DNA from: Paenibacillus whitsoniae
GTDB taxonomy: Bacteria; Bacillota; Bacilli; Paenibacillales; NBRC-103111
Direction of reading: 5' to 3'
NCBI RefSeq assembly: GCF_003955665.1
Contig: NZ_RXHU01000015.1
Location: 248,001-312,000, forward strand
Length of the DNA: 64,000 bases
Shown here one piece after another: positions 1-6,907 of this stretch. A program made the translations under genes and the position numbers. The notes under the pieces are model-generated. The model did not search any database. It was not told where the DNA came from and saw only the letters and a list, made by a program, of their open reading frames with translations. Each line of letters starts with the position of its first letter. The first letter of the stretch is position 1.

Positions 1-619
1 CATCCAGCTCTTGAAGTCGGCTGAACAAGTAACCGGCCAAATCCGCCTCGGATAAGTCCTGGATTGTCTTCGGAACTTTTAGGGGCAAAGTTTCCGTTGT
101 CACATGCGGATGAACCGACGCCGCAGACTCTGCCGAATCGATCATCGTTCCTGGACACATCACGGACCAATCAAGCTCAGACTGCAGCAATCGTTCAAAA
201 TTCCGGTTGTGATTTTGAAATGCAGGCGGGAATCCGGGCAAATTGTTGCCAATAAGATCCGTATTGGGAATATGGAGCAGGCCGGCACCTCCCATTACCC
301 ATACCCTCCCGGAAAAACTAGGGTGGATTTCACATTGACTGATAATGTTATCAACGAGACGAACGAACTCCTCTCCTTGACCGGCATGACCGGCAGCAAT
401 AATAGCGGCATCTTGATGCGAAAGCGCCTCACCAACGCTTATCGGGTTGAGGATGTCGTCCACGACCACCTTCACCTGCCCGGCGGAACGTTCATCCTGC
501 TGCTCATAAAACTTCTCGGCGTTTCGTACAAATGCGGTCATTTCATGTCCCCTTATCACGCCTTGCTTAAGCGCCCTTTTCCCTGTATTTCCCGTTGCCC
601 CGAAAACAATAATTTTCAT
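1..619 (-). CDS. NAD(P)-binding oxidoreductase, atypical SDR/NmrA-like (3' end beyond window)
   Basis: Reading the minus strand from an ATG at 619-617, preceded by AGGAGGAATAAGCG, gives an open frame of 206 codons that runs off the left edge without a stop. It opens MKIIVFGATGNTGKRAL, the glycine-rich GATGxTG dinucleotide-binding loop of atypical short-chain dehydrogenases (NAD(P)H-binding/NmrA group), followed by a GHEMTAFVRN segment typical of the second Rossmann strand. No signal peptide is seen, so it should be cytoplasmic. It lies downstream of an HxlR regulator on the same strand, with inverted repeats between them. HxlR/DUF24 regulators often control quinone- or aldehyde-responsive oxidoreductases, which fits. 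The substrate cannot be told from sequence. Confidence 0.85.
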   Translation of the reverse strand, partial: MKIIVFGATGNTGKRALKQGVIRGHEMTAFVRNAEKFYEQQDERSAGQVKVVVDDILNPISVGEALSHQDAAIIAAGHAGQGEEFVRLVDNIISQCEIHPSFSGRVWVMGGAGLLHIPNTDLIGNNLPGFPPAFQNHNRNFERLLQSELDWSVMCPGTMIDSAESAASVHPHVTTETLPLKVPKTIQDLSEADLAGYLFSRLQELD

Positions 620-715
620 CGCTTATTCCTCCTTGATATCGTGGATTCTCGATACGTCATCTCTGAATTGACTCAAGCTTAGCACCGTTTTGAAAGCTTG
701 ATAAGAACGCACTTT

Positions 716-742
716 AAGGTAGGGACCTTACTTAAAAGTAAG
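716..742. promoter_or_regulatory. Overlapping inverted repeats, candidate HxlR operator
   Basis: AAGGT-AGGG-ACCTT (716-729) overlaps CTTACT-TAAA-AGTAAG (727-742), about 100 bp upstream of the oxidoreductase start. TTAC/GTAA-type inverted repeats are typical of HxlR/DUF24 operators, and the adjacent gene encodes such a regulator. Binding is inferred. Confidence 0.5.
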
Positions 743-770
743 TCATAAGCGGAATGCGGCTTCACGACAA

Positions 771-803
771 AAAAGCCGCCAGGAAAAATTCGTGGCAGCT
801 TTG
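771..803 (-). terminator. Intrinsic terminator after the HxlR gene
   Basis: On the minus strand AAAGCTGCCA pairs with TGGCGGCTTT (one wobble pair) and is followed by a T run. It lies just past the HxlR stop codon. Confidence 0.65.
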
Positions 804-815
804 GTTATGAGCTTT

Positions 816-1148
816 TTAAGAAGCGGAATCCTCATATTTCCGTTTATTATGGTTTTCTCCCCAAGCGCACATGACTTCTGCAACAGGAATCAATGTTTTG
901 CCATATTCGCTAAGGGAATATTCCACTTTTGGAGGGACGGTGGGGTAGACCGTTCTATCGATGATGCCCTCTCGTTCCAGGTCACGCAGATGTTGGGAAA
1001 GCATTTTTTGAGAAACATCGGGTATAAGCTTTTCCAGATCGTTGAATCGCTTGCTGGATTGTATCAACTGCCATAAAATCATCGGCTTCCATTTACCGCC
1101 TAGCACATGAAGGATTGTCTCCACCGGACACTCAAGCTGATGAATCAT
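816..1148 (-). CDS. HxlR-family winged-helix transcriptional regulator
   Basis: This 110-residue protein matches the HxlR/DUF24 family along its whole length. An N-terminal CPVETILHVLGGKWKP segment carries the conserved Cys (residue 7) and the GGKWKxxIL motif. The winged helix follows (RFNDLEKLIPDVSQKMLSQHL, then LEREGIIDRTVYPTVPPKVEY), with a C-terminal dimerisation helix. The single N-terminal Cys is the position used for thiol-based sensing of quinones, aldehydes or oxidants in characterised DUF24 members. The ATG at 1148 has AAGGGG 11 nt upstream. It probably regulates itself and the oxidoreductase downstream; the inverted repeats at 716-742 are the best operator candidate. Confidence 0.9.
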   Translation of the reverse strand: MIHQLECPVETILHVLGGKWKPMILWQLIQSSKRFNDLEKLIPDVSQKMLSQHLRDLEREGIIDRTVYPTVPPKVEYSLSEYGKTLIPVAEVMCAWGENHNKRKYEDSAS

Positions 1149-1282
1149 TGCTAAATCATCCCCTTACACTTGTCGCTTAGAAAAATTTTACAGCATGTTT
1201 GCGATTCGGTCAATTAAAGCCTTTTTTGATTCGTTAGACCGGGAGCGGCGGGCATTTACAATATGTGAACTGAGTTTTATGC

Positions 1283-1288
1283 TAGAAT
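1283..1288 (+). promoter_or_regulatory. Extended -10 element for the HIT gene
   Basis: ATGCTAGAAT carries a TGn extension and a near-consensus -10 (TAGAAT), about 60 nt upstream of the HIT start. I see no good -35, which is common for extended -10 promoters. Confidence 0.45.
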
Positions 1289-1348
1289 AGGGAATGATGA
1301 CGTAGGAGTCTTCACTTCATCCATTTCTAACGAACAGGGGTGTCCGGC

Positions 1349-1768
1349 ATGCAGGCAATTTGCAATTATTGCAGTAAAAACGAAGCACTGAACAATCTCA
1401 TGATTGAAATCGGCCAGTTACGTGTATCGACCTTGTATTTGTTTCGGGAGCAGACGTACCAGGGACGCTGTATTGTCGCACTGAACGAGCACGAAACAGA
1501 GTTTTTTCATCTTTCTCAGGAAAAGCAAGATGCTTACATGCGCGATGTAGCGCAAGCGGCGGCAGCGATTGAAAAAGCGTTCCAACCGGATAAAATTAAC
1601 TACGGCGCATTTGGCGATACGATGCCGCATGTACATTTTCACATCGTACCGAAATATAAAGATGGCTACACCTGGGGAAAAATGTTTGAAATGAACCCCT
1701 CGGCCAATCTTCTTTTAACTGAGGAACAATATGGAGCACTCATTGATCAAATCAAGAGCCATCTGTAA
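1349..1768 (+). CDS. HIT-family nucleotide hydrolase/transferase
   Basis: This 139-residue protein of the histidine-triad superfamily has the catalytic HVHFHIVPKY motif (H-x-H-x-H) at about residue 100. An N-terminal CxxC (CNYC) resembles the zinc site of some HIT enzymes. Members hydrolyse or transfer nucleoside monophosphates from dinucleotides or AMP conjugates; the substrate here is unknown. I start it at the ATG at 1349 because AGGGG (1336-1340) sits 8 nt upstream; the GTG at 1340 overlaps that Shine-Dalgarno. It is monocistronic: its own extended -10 precedes it and a terminator follows 13 nt after the stop. Confidence 0.88.
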   Translation: MQAICNYCSKNEALNNLMIEIGQLRVSTLYLFREQTYQGRCIVALNEHETEFFHLSQEKQDAYMRDVAQAAAAIEKAFQPDKINYGAFGDTMPHVHFHIVPKYKDGYTWGKMFEMNPSANLLLTEEQYGALIDQIKSHL

Positions 1769-1780
1769 AATAGTCGTACT

Positions 1781-1816
1781 AAAGGCAGCCTTTCACGATG
1801 GGCTGCTTTTGATTTT
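1781..1816 (+). terminator. Intrinsic terminator after the HIT gene
   Basis: AAAGGCAGCC and GGCTGCTTTT form a 10-bp stem around a 10-nt loop, followed by GATTTTTTC. Confidence 0.8.
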
Positions 1817-1862
1817 TTCAACCTCTAAAGCAGATTTGAAAAACATTCCTTATCTAATTCCC

Positions 1863-1891
1863 TTGACGGATAGCCACATGGCTATTAAACT
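1863..1891 (+). promoter_or_regulatory. Sigma-A type promoter for the ABC transporter operon
   Basis: TTGACG (1863-1868), a 17-bp spacer, then TAAACT (1886-1891), about 120 nt before the binding-protein start. The leader contains no recognisable T-box or riboswitch core. Confidence 0.45.
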
Positions 1892-2012
1892 ATGGTTAAT
1901 TATCACAAGACTTGGTTGCTTAACGCCTGGCACTTTGCTGGATGAAAGCGTTGAAGCGATATGAAGGGATTGTGTTCAAGCCATAACTGTATGTTAGAGA
2001 GGGGTCATTTTA

Positions 2013-3062
2013 TTGAAAAAGAAAGCGCTCTTATCATTTGCATTATCAGCAACTCTCATGGTCGTAGCCGGATGCGGTCAAAAGCCTGAACCAACGCCTG
2101 CAGCAGGCGGAGCACCTTCCACTGCCCCAGCAGCTTCAGCTGGCGCCAAAACGTACAAGATCGCCATCTCCCAAATTGTCGAGCATCCTTCCCTGGATGC
2201 GACACGCCAAGGCTTCTTGGCCGCTTTGAAAGATGCCGGCATCACCGAAGGCACGAATTTGAAAGTTGATTTCAATAACGCCCAAGGCGATCAACCGAAT
2301 AACTTATCGATTGCTCAGAAAATTGCTTCCGCCGACTACGATCTTGTTCTCGGGATTGCAACACCATCCGCGCAAGCGATTGTACAGCAAGTGAAGAAAG
2401 CTCCGGTTCTTTTCGCAGCGGTTACAGATCCTGTTGCAGCTAAAATCGTTCCGAACATGGACAAGCCCGGTGGTAATGTTTCCGGTGCATCGGACACGAA
2501 CCCAATGGCTGTTGCCCAGTTGATGGATTTCGTTGCTGCCAATATGCCAAAAATTAAAACAGTCGGTCTTGTTATCAATGAAGGTGAACCGAATGCTGTG
2601 ATTATGGCCAAAAATGCGGAGGATTCCTTATCCAAGCACGGCATCAAGCTGGTAAAAGCACCGGTTACGAACACTTCGGAAGTGAAGCAAGCTGCGCAAT
2701 CCTTGGTCGGCCGGGCAGATGCTTTCCTGATTACGCTCGATAATACGGTTGTTAGCGGTGTGGATGGCATTATTCAAGTTGCGAATGATAAGAAAATGCC
2801 TTTCTTCTCCAGCGACCGCGACACGGTTGAAAAAGGAGCTTTTGCAACGGTTGGATTTAAGTACTACGACCATGGATACCAAGTCGGTCAAATGGCTGTC
2901 GATATTCTCAAAAACGGCAAAAAGCCGGCCGATATGAAAGTAACCGTGCCTGACAAAATGGATCTGATCCTCAACCTGAAAGCAGCGAAAGCCGAAGGCA
3001 TTGAGGTTACGGATGCGATGAAAAATGCAGTAAAAGATAAACAGAATAACATTATACAATAA
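2013..3062 (+). CDS. ABC transporter substrate-binding lipoprotein (TrpX-like)
   Basis: This 349-residue extracytoplasmic binding protein has a positively charged start, a hydrophobic stretch and a lipobox (VVAGCG, Cys about 21), then an Ala/Pro/Ser-rich linker. The mature part (KIAISQIVEHPSLDATRQGF...) matches the ABC_sub_bind family, which includes the streptococcal tryptophan-system protein TrpX. The TTG at 2013 is the start: GAGAGGGG lies 8 nt upstream. It is first in a three-gene operon with a permease and an ATPase. A hairpin terminator separates it from the permease, a common way of making binding protein in excess. An aromatic amino acid is a family-based guess for the ligand. Confidence 0.85.
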   Translation: MKKKALLSFALSATLMVVAGCGQKPEPTPAAGGAPSTAPAASAGAKTYKIAISQIVEHPSLDATRQGFLAALKDAGITEGTNLKVDFNNAQGDQPNNLSIAQKIASADYDLVLGIATPSAQAIVQQVKKAPVLFAAVTDPVAAKIVPNMDKPGGNVSGASDTNPMAVAQLMDFVAANMPKIKTVGLVINEGEPNAVIMAKNAEDSLSKHGIKLVKAPVTNTSEVKQAAQSLVGRADAFLITLDNTVVSGVDGIIQVANDKKMPFFSSDRDTVEKGAFATVGFKYYDHGYQVGQMAVDILKNGKKPADMKVTVPDKMDLILNLKAAKAEGIEVTDAMKNAVKDKQNNIIQ

Positions 3063-3081
3063 GCAAATCGTTGCAATAATA

Positions 3082-3115
3082 GGGGTGAACGTCACTTTCG
3101 TTCATCTCTTTTTTT
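3082..3115 (+). terminator. Leaky intra-operon terminator between binding protein and permease
   Basis: A 10-bp stem (GGGGTGAACG with CGTTCATCTC, two wobbles) around TCACTTT is followed by seven T's. It lies between the first two genes of one ABC operon, so it probably attenuates rather than ends transcription. Confidence 0.7.
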
Positions 3116-3136
3116 CAAAGTAGGAGGTTATAAACG

Positions 3137-4051
3137 ATGATGGACTCCCTAACTGGCGCCGTCGAGCTGGGTCTTCTCTATGCATTGATGGCACTTGGCG
3201 TCTATATTACATTCCGTATTCTTGACTTCCCCGACCTGACGGTGGATGGAAGTTTCACAACAGGCGGTGCGATTGCCGCCATTATGATTGCGAATGGCTA
3301 CTCCCCGCTGCTGGCTTGTTTAGCCGCTTTTGTCGGTGGGCTTGCTGCCGGTGCTTGTACCGGTTTATTGCATACCAAAGGTAAAATTAACGGACTGCTC
3401 TCCGGTATTCTGATGATGATCGCCCTGTATTCCATTAATATGCGCATTATGGGCAAGCCGAACATCTCGCTGCTTGGGGAAGATACCCTGTTCTCTTCCG
3501 TATCGCCAATGACGATTGTGCTGATCATCGTTATTGTGTTCAAATTGCTGCTGGATGCCTTCTTGCATACCGATCTTGGACTCGCCCTTCGAGCGACTGG
3601 GGACAATGCCCGGATGATTCGCAGCTTCGGTGCCAACACCCACAACACGACGATTTTTGGGCTCAGTCTATCCAACGGCTTGGTCGCGCTGTCGGGCGCA
3701 CTCATTGCCCAGCAATCCGGGTTTGCCGACATTTCGATGGGGATCGGCATGATCGTCATTGGACTCGCATCCGTCATTATCGGAGAAGCGATTTTCGGTG
3801 CACGCTCGGTTTTCCAAGCGACATTGGCGGCAGTTCTCGGCTCCATTATCTACCGCATCGTCGTCGCCTTAGCGCTCCGTATCGAGTGGCTCAACGCTTC
3901 TGATTTGAAGCTGATTACGGCAATTATCGTTATTATTGCGCTCGTACTGCCTTCCGTTCAACGTTCCATGAAGCAAAAAGCGTTGACGAAGCGGCGCACA
4001 GCTGAACTCATCGCCAGTTCTGCGCAATTGAACCGAGGAGGTGAGCGTTAA
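3137..4051 (+). CDS. ABC transporter permease (BPD_transp_2 type)
   Basis: This 304-residue integral membrane protein has roughly eight to nine hydrophobic segments, beginning LGLLYALMALGVYITFRIL. The FPDLTVDGSFTTGGA segment and the central ALRATGDNARMIRSFGAN stretch, with the charged cytoplasmic loop that contacts the ATPase, are typical of branched-chain-amino-acid-type permeases associated with TrpX-like binding proteins. ATG with GTAGGAGG upstream. The last codons overlap the ATPase start in TAATG, so translation is probably coupled. A single permease gene implies a homodimer. Confidence 0.87.
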   Translation: MMDSLTGAVELGLLYALMALGVYITFRILDFPDLTVDGSFTTGGAIAAIMIANGYSPLLACLAAFVGGLAAGACTGLLHTKGKINGLLSGILMMIALYSINMRIMGKPNISLLGEDTLFSSVSPMTIVLIIVIVFKLLLDAFLHTDLGLALRATGDNARMIRSFGANTHNTTIFGLSLSNGLVALSGALIAQQSGFADISMGIGMIVIGLASVIIGEAIFGARSVFQATLAAVLGSIIYRIVVALALRIEWLNASDLKLITAIIVIIALVLPSVQRSMKQKALTKRRTAELIASSAQLNRGGER

Positions 4052-4845
4052 TGCTGCAGCTCTCCCATGTCTCCAAATTATTTAACCCTGGGTCTCCCGA
4101 TGAGAAAATCGCACTGATCGATATCCATCTAAGCTTAAAACCCGGTGATTTCGTCACCGTCATCGGCAGTAATGGCGCCGGCAAATCGACGCTGATGAAC
4201 ACCATCTCCGGTGTTATGACCCCGGATGCCGGCGAAGTTCGTATCAACGGCGAGGTGATTCACCATCTGCCGGAACACGAGCGCAGCCGCTGGATCGGCC
4301 GCGTCTTCCAGGATCCGATGGCGGGAACGGCTCCGCGAATGACGATCGAGGAAAACCTCTCCATGGCGTATGCTCGCGGCAAGAAGCGCGGACTGAGCTT
4401 CGGTGTCAACGCGAAGAAGCGTGCGTTTTTCCTGGAGCAATTACAGCGCCTCGGCATCGGCTTGGAAGGCCGGCTCCGCGCGAAGGTGGGCATGCTCTCC
4501 GGCGGCGAGCGACAAGCGCTCAGCTTGCTGATGGCGACCTTCACCCAGCCGCAGATTCTGCTGTTGGATGAGCACACCGCCGCGCTGGATCCCGCGCGCG
4601 CTGAGCTCATCACACGATTAACCAAGGAAATCGTAGCCGGGATGAAGTTGACCACCCTGATGGTCACGCATAATATGGAGCAAGCCATCCGCCTCGGCAA
4701 TCGCCTCATCATGATGGATAAAGGCCGCATCATCCTGGATGTGAGCGAGGAGCGCAAGAAAACGCTCAGTGTCGAACAATTGCTCGGCGAATTCGAACGT
4801 ATCAGCGGTAACAAATTGTCTGATGACCGCGTCGTTCTCGGTTAA
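4051..4845 (+). CDS. ABC transporter ATP-binding protein (TrpZ-like)
   Basis: This 264-residue nucleotide-binding subunit has Walker A GSNGAGKST at about residue 38, the Q-loop in VFQDPMAG, the signature LSGGERQ at about 150, Walker B ILLLDEH with the catalytic Glu, the D-loop ALDPARA, and the switch His in VTHNMEQA. The order and spacing are complete, so it should be active. The start overlaps the permease stop by one base and GAGGAGGTGAGCGTTA supplies the Shine-Dalgarno. It energises import by the TrpXYZ-type system on the cytoplasmic face. Confidence 0.9.
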   Translation: MLQLSHVSKLFNPGSPDEKIALIDIHLSLKPGDFVTVIGSNGAGKSTLMNTISGVMTPDAGEVRINGEVIHHLPEHERSRWIGRVFQDPMAGTAPRMTIEENLSMAYARGKKRGLSFGVNAKKRAFFLEQLQRLGIGLEGRLRAKVGMLSGGERQALSLLMATFTQPQILLLDEHTAALDPARAELITRLTKEIVAGMKLTTLMVTHNMEQAIRLGNRLIMMDKGRIILDVSEERKKTLSVEQLLGEFERISGNKLSDDRVVLG

Positions 4846-4852
4846 CAAAATA

Positions 4853-4895
4853 GGGCAGTCCCTGAAGTCAACGAGTATGACTTCGGGGACTGCCC
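4853..4895. terminator. Strong bidirectional terminator
   Basis: An 18-bp stem with one mismatch or wobble starts at GGGCAGTCCC and closes at GGGACTGCCC, around a 7-nt loop. It separates the convergent ABC ATPase (+) and Gre-like (-) genes. Confidence 0.85.
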
Positions 4896-4917
4896 TTTGC
4901 AAGTTTAAGCTTCCAAA

Positions 4918-5340
4918 TTAGTTGAAATTCTCAACAATTTGAACAGAATACTCAGCATCTGGCGTTTGCAGATTGAAAACTTCACCTCTAGATCTCAATA
5001 ACAACTGACTCCCGATCGGAGAAAAAAATGATATTTTATTATGATCCGGATCTATTTCTTTGGGATAGACGACTTTAAAAACTTCGTGAGTTCCATCTTC
5101 TACGAAGCGTAGCCTAACGCTACTCCCGATCATTGTAATTTCGCTTAATGATGTGGCAAGATGATCATCGTCAAGCTCAAGCAATTTGACCATGCTTTTC
5201 ACATAATCATCAACTTTCGTACGCATCCTTATTTTTTGCTGAGAAGCATAACTTTCAAGCAGAACCGGCAATTGTTCGTCCAAATACACAAGTTGCTCAA
5301 CAAGGCGACTACGGTGAATGGACGTATGACTACGGTTCAT
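4918..5340 (-). CDS. GreA/GreB-type transcription factor domain protein
   Basis: This 140-residue protein has a C-terminal half (about 68-138) matching the GreA/GreB C-terminal FKBP-like domain: IGSSVRLRFVEDG, FKVVYPKEIDPDHNKISFFSPIG, then a final strand ending SVQIVENF. True Gre factors have about 158 residues and an acidic-tipped coiled coil that enters the RNA polymerase secondary channel. The N-terminal part here (about 65 residues) is helical but short and has no clear DxxE-type acidic tip. Transcript-cleavage activity is therefore uncertain, and a Rnk-like role as a polymerase-binding factor is equally possible. ATG with GGGGAGGAATCTACG upstream. Monocistronic. Confidence 0.72.
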   Translation of the reverse strand: MNRSHTSIHRSRLVEQLVYLDEQLPVLLESYASQQKIRMRTKVDDYVKSMVKLLELDDDHLATSLSEITMIGSSVRLRFVEDGTHEVFKVVYPKEIDPDHNKISFFSPIGSQLLLRSRGEVFNLQTPDAEYSVQIVENFN

Positions 5341-5433
5341 CGTAGATTCCTCCCCAAGTAATTAGATTTGAAATTCGTTCCGTTTGCCTCATTTTCAAAA
5401 CCTCCAAAAATTATTTCATCTTCAAGCTGCTTT

Positions 5434-5520
5434 TCAAATCTTCTGCAGCAATCGGCCAAGAAGAATGACTGCGAGAAGAATCACAGAAATGGCCGAGAGC
5501 CATTTAAAAAAGGTCTCCAC
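5434..5520 (-). CDS. Candidate 28-residue single-span membrane peptide
   Basis: A GTG at 5520-5518 follows AGGTGGTCTGATCGG, a good Shine-Dalgarno with 9-nt spacing. It opens a 28-codon frame ending in TGA at 5434. The peptide starts VETFFKWLSAI, continues as an uninterrupted hydrophobic run (SVILLAVILLG) and ends in basic RLLQKI, a pattern expected of one transmembrane helix. It lies 26 nt downstream of the Cse60-like gene on the same strand, so the two may be co-expressed. I know no family for it. Support comes from ribosome binding site quality and amino-acid pattern only. Confidence 0.42.
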   Translation of the reverse strand: METFFKWLSAISVILLAVILLGRLLQKI

Positions 5521-5546
5521 CCGATCAGACCACCTCGTTTTCGTTA

Positions 5547-5744
5547 TTAGGAACTGGTTTCTCCCGATTTATAAACAACGAGGATAGCACTACGTTGGAC
5601 TCCTACTCCGTTGAGCACGGACTTCATCATCGATCCGTAGCAGACATTGACAACTTGCTCGTCTTTTAAACTAGCCAGAAATTGATTGGCCAATGTCACT
5701 GCATACGAAGAATCCGTATCTAAAAATTCCTTCACCTGAATCAT
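5547..5744 (-). CDS. Small Cse60-like sporulation protein
   Basis: This 65-residue soluble protein opens MIQVKEFLDTDSSYAVTLAN, has a central FLASLKDEQVVNVCYGS and ends in a hydrophobic strand (SAILVVYK). Length, the IQVK opening, the D(E)QVxNVxY strand and the closing LVVYK resemble the Spore_Cse60 family, whose founding member belongs to the sigma-E regulon in Bacillus. The ATG at 5744 has GGAGGA 7 nt upstream. No function beyond an association with sporulation can be claimed. It precedes a candidate tiny membrane peptide. Confidence 0.6.
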   Translation of the reverse strand: MIQVKEFLDTDSSYAVTLANQFLASLKDEQVVNVCYGSMMKSVLNGVGVQRSAILVVYKSGETSS

Positions 5745-5853
5745 CGAGTATTCCTCCTGAAGTATGGATGCATGAAAATTCGATCACATTCGCATAATGA
5801 TCTCCCCCCAACAAATTCATACATTTAATGTAAAAAAGGCTTAGAAGTACAAC

Positions 5854-5890
5854 AAGACATTCTGCCCCGTAAGGTAGAATGTCTTATTTC
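5854..5890. terminator. Orphan hairpin terminator
   Basis: AAGACATTCT (5854-5863) and AGAATGTCTT (5876-5885) form a perfect 10-bp stem followed by ATTTC. No gene ends next to it; it may insulate the two divergent transcription units or end an unseen small RNA. Confidence 0.55.
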
Positions 5891-5989
5891 AATAAACTTA
5901 TCATTCTATAGTAATGATGTCAACTTTAGTAAGCTACTGCTCCTATGAATGTCTATTTTTCACGAACGGTAACGATTTGAGAATTTGTC

Positions 5990-6020
5990 CTATATCGGAA
6001 TAGGAAATCTAACATACATT
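5990..6020 (+). promoter_or_regulatory. Candidate mother-cell (sigma-E/sigma-K) promoter
   Basis: CATACATT at 6013-6020 matches the sigma-E -10 consensus exactly. With the next A it also fits CATAnnnTA of sigma-K. A weak ATAT-containing -35 lies about 16 bp upstream. The start point would fall a few bases before AAAGGAGGTG (6031-6040). Confidence 0.45.
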
Positions 6021-6046
6021 ATTGTAGTGCAAAGGAGGTGCTAGCA

Positions 6047-6829
6047 ATGCCTGTTACCAAACAACATATTTTAGTACGGATTCAAAAACAACTTGCAGCT
6101 ATTAACAACGCCGTTCTCCTCAATAGAAAGAAAATAATCCAATTTACGCAAGCCTGCCCAAAAAATGAGAAAGCGATCTTATTGGAGATTAGAAGACAAT
6201 TAAGGATGATCAACCGAAAAGTGCTCATTAATCAGCACACGATTGGAACTAAACTCGTTCTCTCCGGCAAAAAATACGATAAAACAGTTTTGAAAAAAAT
6301 ACGCCAACAGCTTAAAGTAATTCATCGAAACGTTCTTATTAATCAAAGGATGATTGAACGTCTCTTAGCGAGTAAAAAGTACAATGCTGAAATCAAAAAG
6401 ACTTTGAGAAAGATCAATCTCCAGCTTAAGACGATAAGCAAAAACGTTCTGCTAACGCAACGCATCGTTGATAATCTGATTCAACCTCCGATTACCACAT
6501 GCCCTCCGGGACATAATTGTCTTTCAGTGCGGTTGATCGATGGCTTAGGTCTAGACCTAGATGTTGATCCGAAAGAACCAAGTATTAAAATCACGGTAAA
6601 AATTTTCGGAGCATCCGTTCTCTCTGGAACGATAAGCTTGCGAAATCCAACACTTAGCCTAGGCGGAGAATTTGGTTTATTCCTCTTAGAATTGACGTTG
6701 CGAGGGGAATTTGGAGACATCGCTCATGGTCATTTTAGACTTATCTTAGGCGGTAGAGCTTGCATAGGTCCACCCATTGACTTTTTGCGTACCTGTACGA
6801 GTTTCAATCAAATCATCTATGATCAATAG
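6047..6829 (+). CDS. Unrecognised protein with four helical repeats and a beta-rich C-terminal domain
   Basis: I do not recognise this 260-residue protein. The first 145 residues contain four related units of about 33-36 residues, each with a pattern like I(R/K)xQLxxIxxxVLxNQRxI (for example IRRQLRMINRKVLINQHTI and IRQQLKVIHRNVLINQRMI). They are amphipathic, strongly basic and free of acidic clusters. After a CPPGHNC motif comes a beta-rich domain with repeated Gly-containing strands (SVRLIDGLGLDLDV, SLGGEFGLFLLELTL) and a late pair of Cys. There is no signal peptide. The ATG at 6047 is chosen because AAAGGAGGTG lies 6-8 nt upstream; the in-frame GTG at 6038 is inside that site. The sporulation-like promoter and Cse60-like neighbour suggest a spore-associated role, which is inference. 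Confidence 0.75.
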   Translation: MPVTKQHILVRIQKQLAAINNAVLLNRKKIIQFTQACPKNEKAILLEIRRQLRMINRKVLINQHTIGTKLVLSGKKYDKTVLKKIRQQLKVIHRNVLINQRMIERLLASKKYNAEIKKTLRKINLQLKTISKNVLLTQRIVDNLIQPPITTCPPGHNCLSVRLIDGLGLDLDVDPKEPSIKITVKIFGASVLSGTISLRNPTLSLGGEFGLFLLELTLRGEFGDIAHGHFRLILGGRACIGPPIDFLRTCTSFNQIIYDQ

Positions 6830-6834
6830 CAGCT

Positions 6835-6904
6835 AAAAAAATTACGGCCTGTCGCCCGCCATTCCAATTACGGAATGAGCAGAGGATGAGGCCGTGACTT
6901 TTTT
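6835..6904. terminator. Bidirectional terminator
   Basis: ACGGCCT (6844-6850) pairs with AGGCCGT (6889-6895). Nested inside is ATTCC-n-GGAAT. A or T runs flank both sides. It ends both the repeat-protein gene (+) and the long minus-strand operon whose last gene is mgtC. Confidence 0.75.
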
Positions 6905-6907
6905 ATC

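Larger units (their letters stand above)
5745..6046. other. 302-bp intergenic region between divergent sporulation-like genes
   Basis: It holds the leader of the Cse60-like gene, an isolated hairpin terminator (5854-5890) and, at the right end, a mother-cell-type promoter and strong ribosome binding site for the repeat protein. No further open frame with a good start was seen. Confidence 0.6.

Noticed and set aside
104..682. Plus-strand open frame of 192 codons
   Set aside because: It is antisense to a clear NAD(P)-binding gene and has no family-like motif or ribosome binding site.
1892..2012. Possible riboswitch or T-box in the leader of the TrpXYZ-type operon
   Set aside because: I found no conserved T-box sequence, no specifier structure and no terminator before the first gene.
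5960..5985. GGTAACGATT half-site resembling the type A LacI operator
   Set aside because: Only one half is present, there is no palindrome, and the neighbouring genes are unrelated to inositol.
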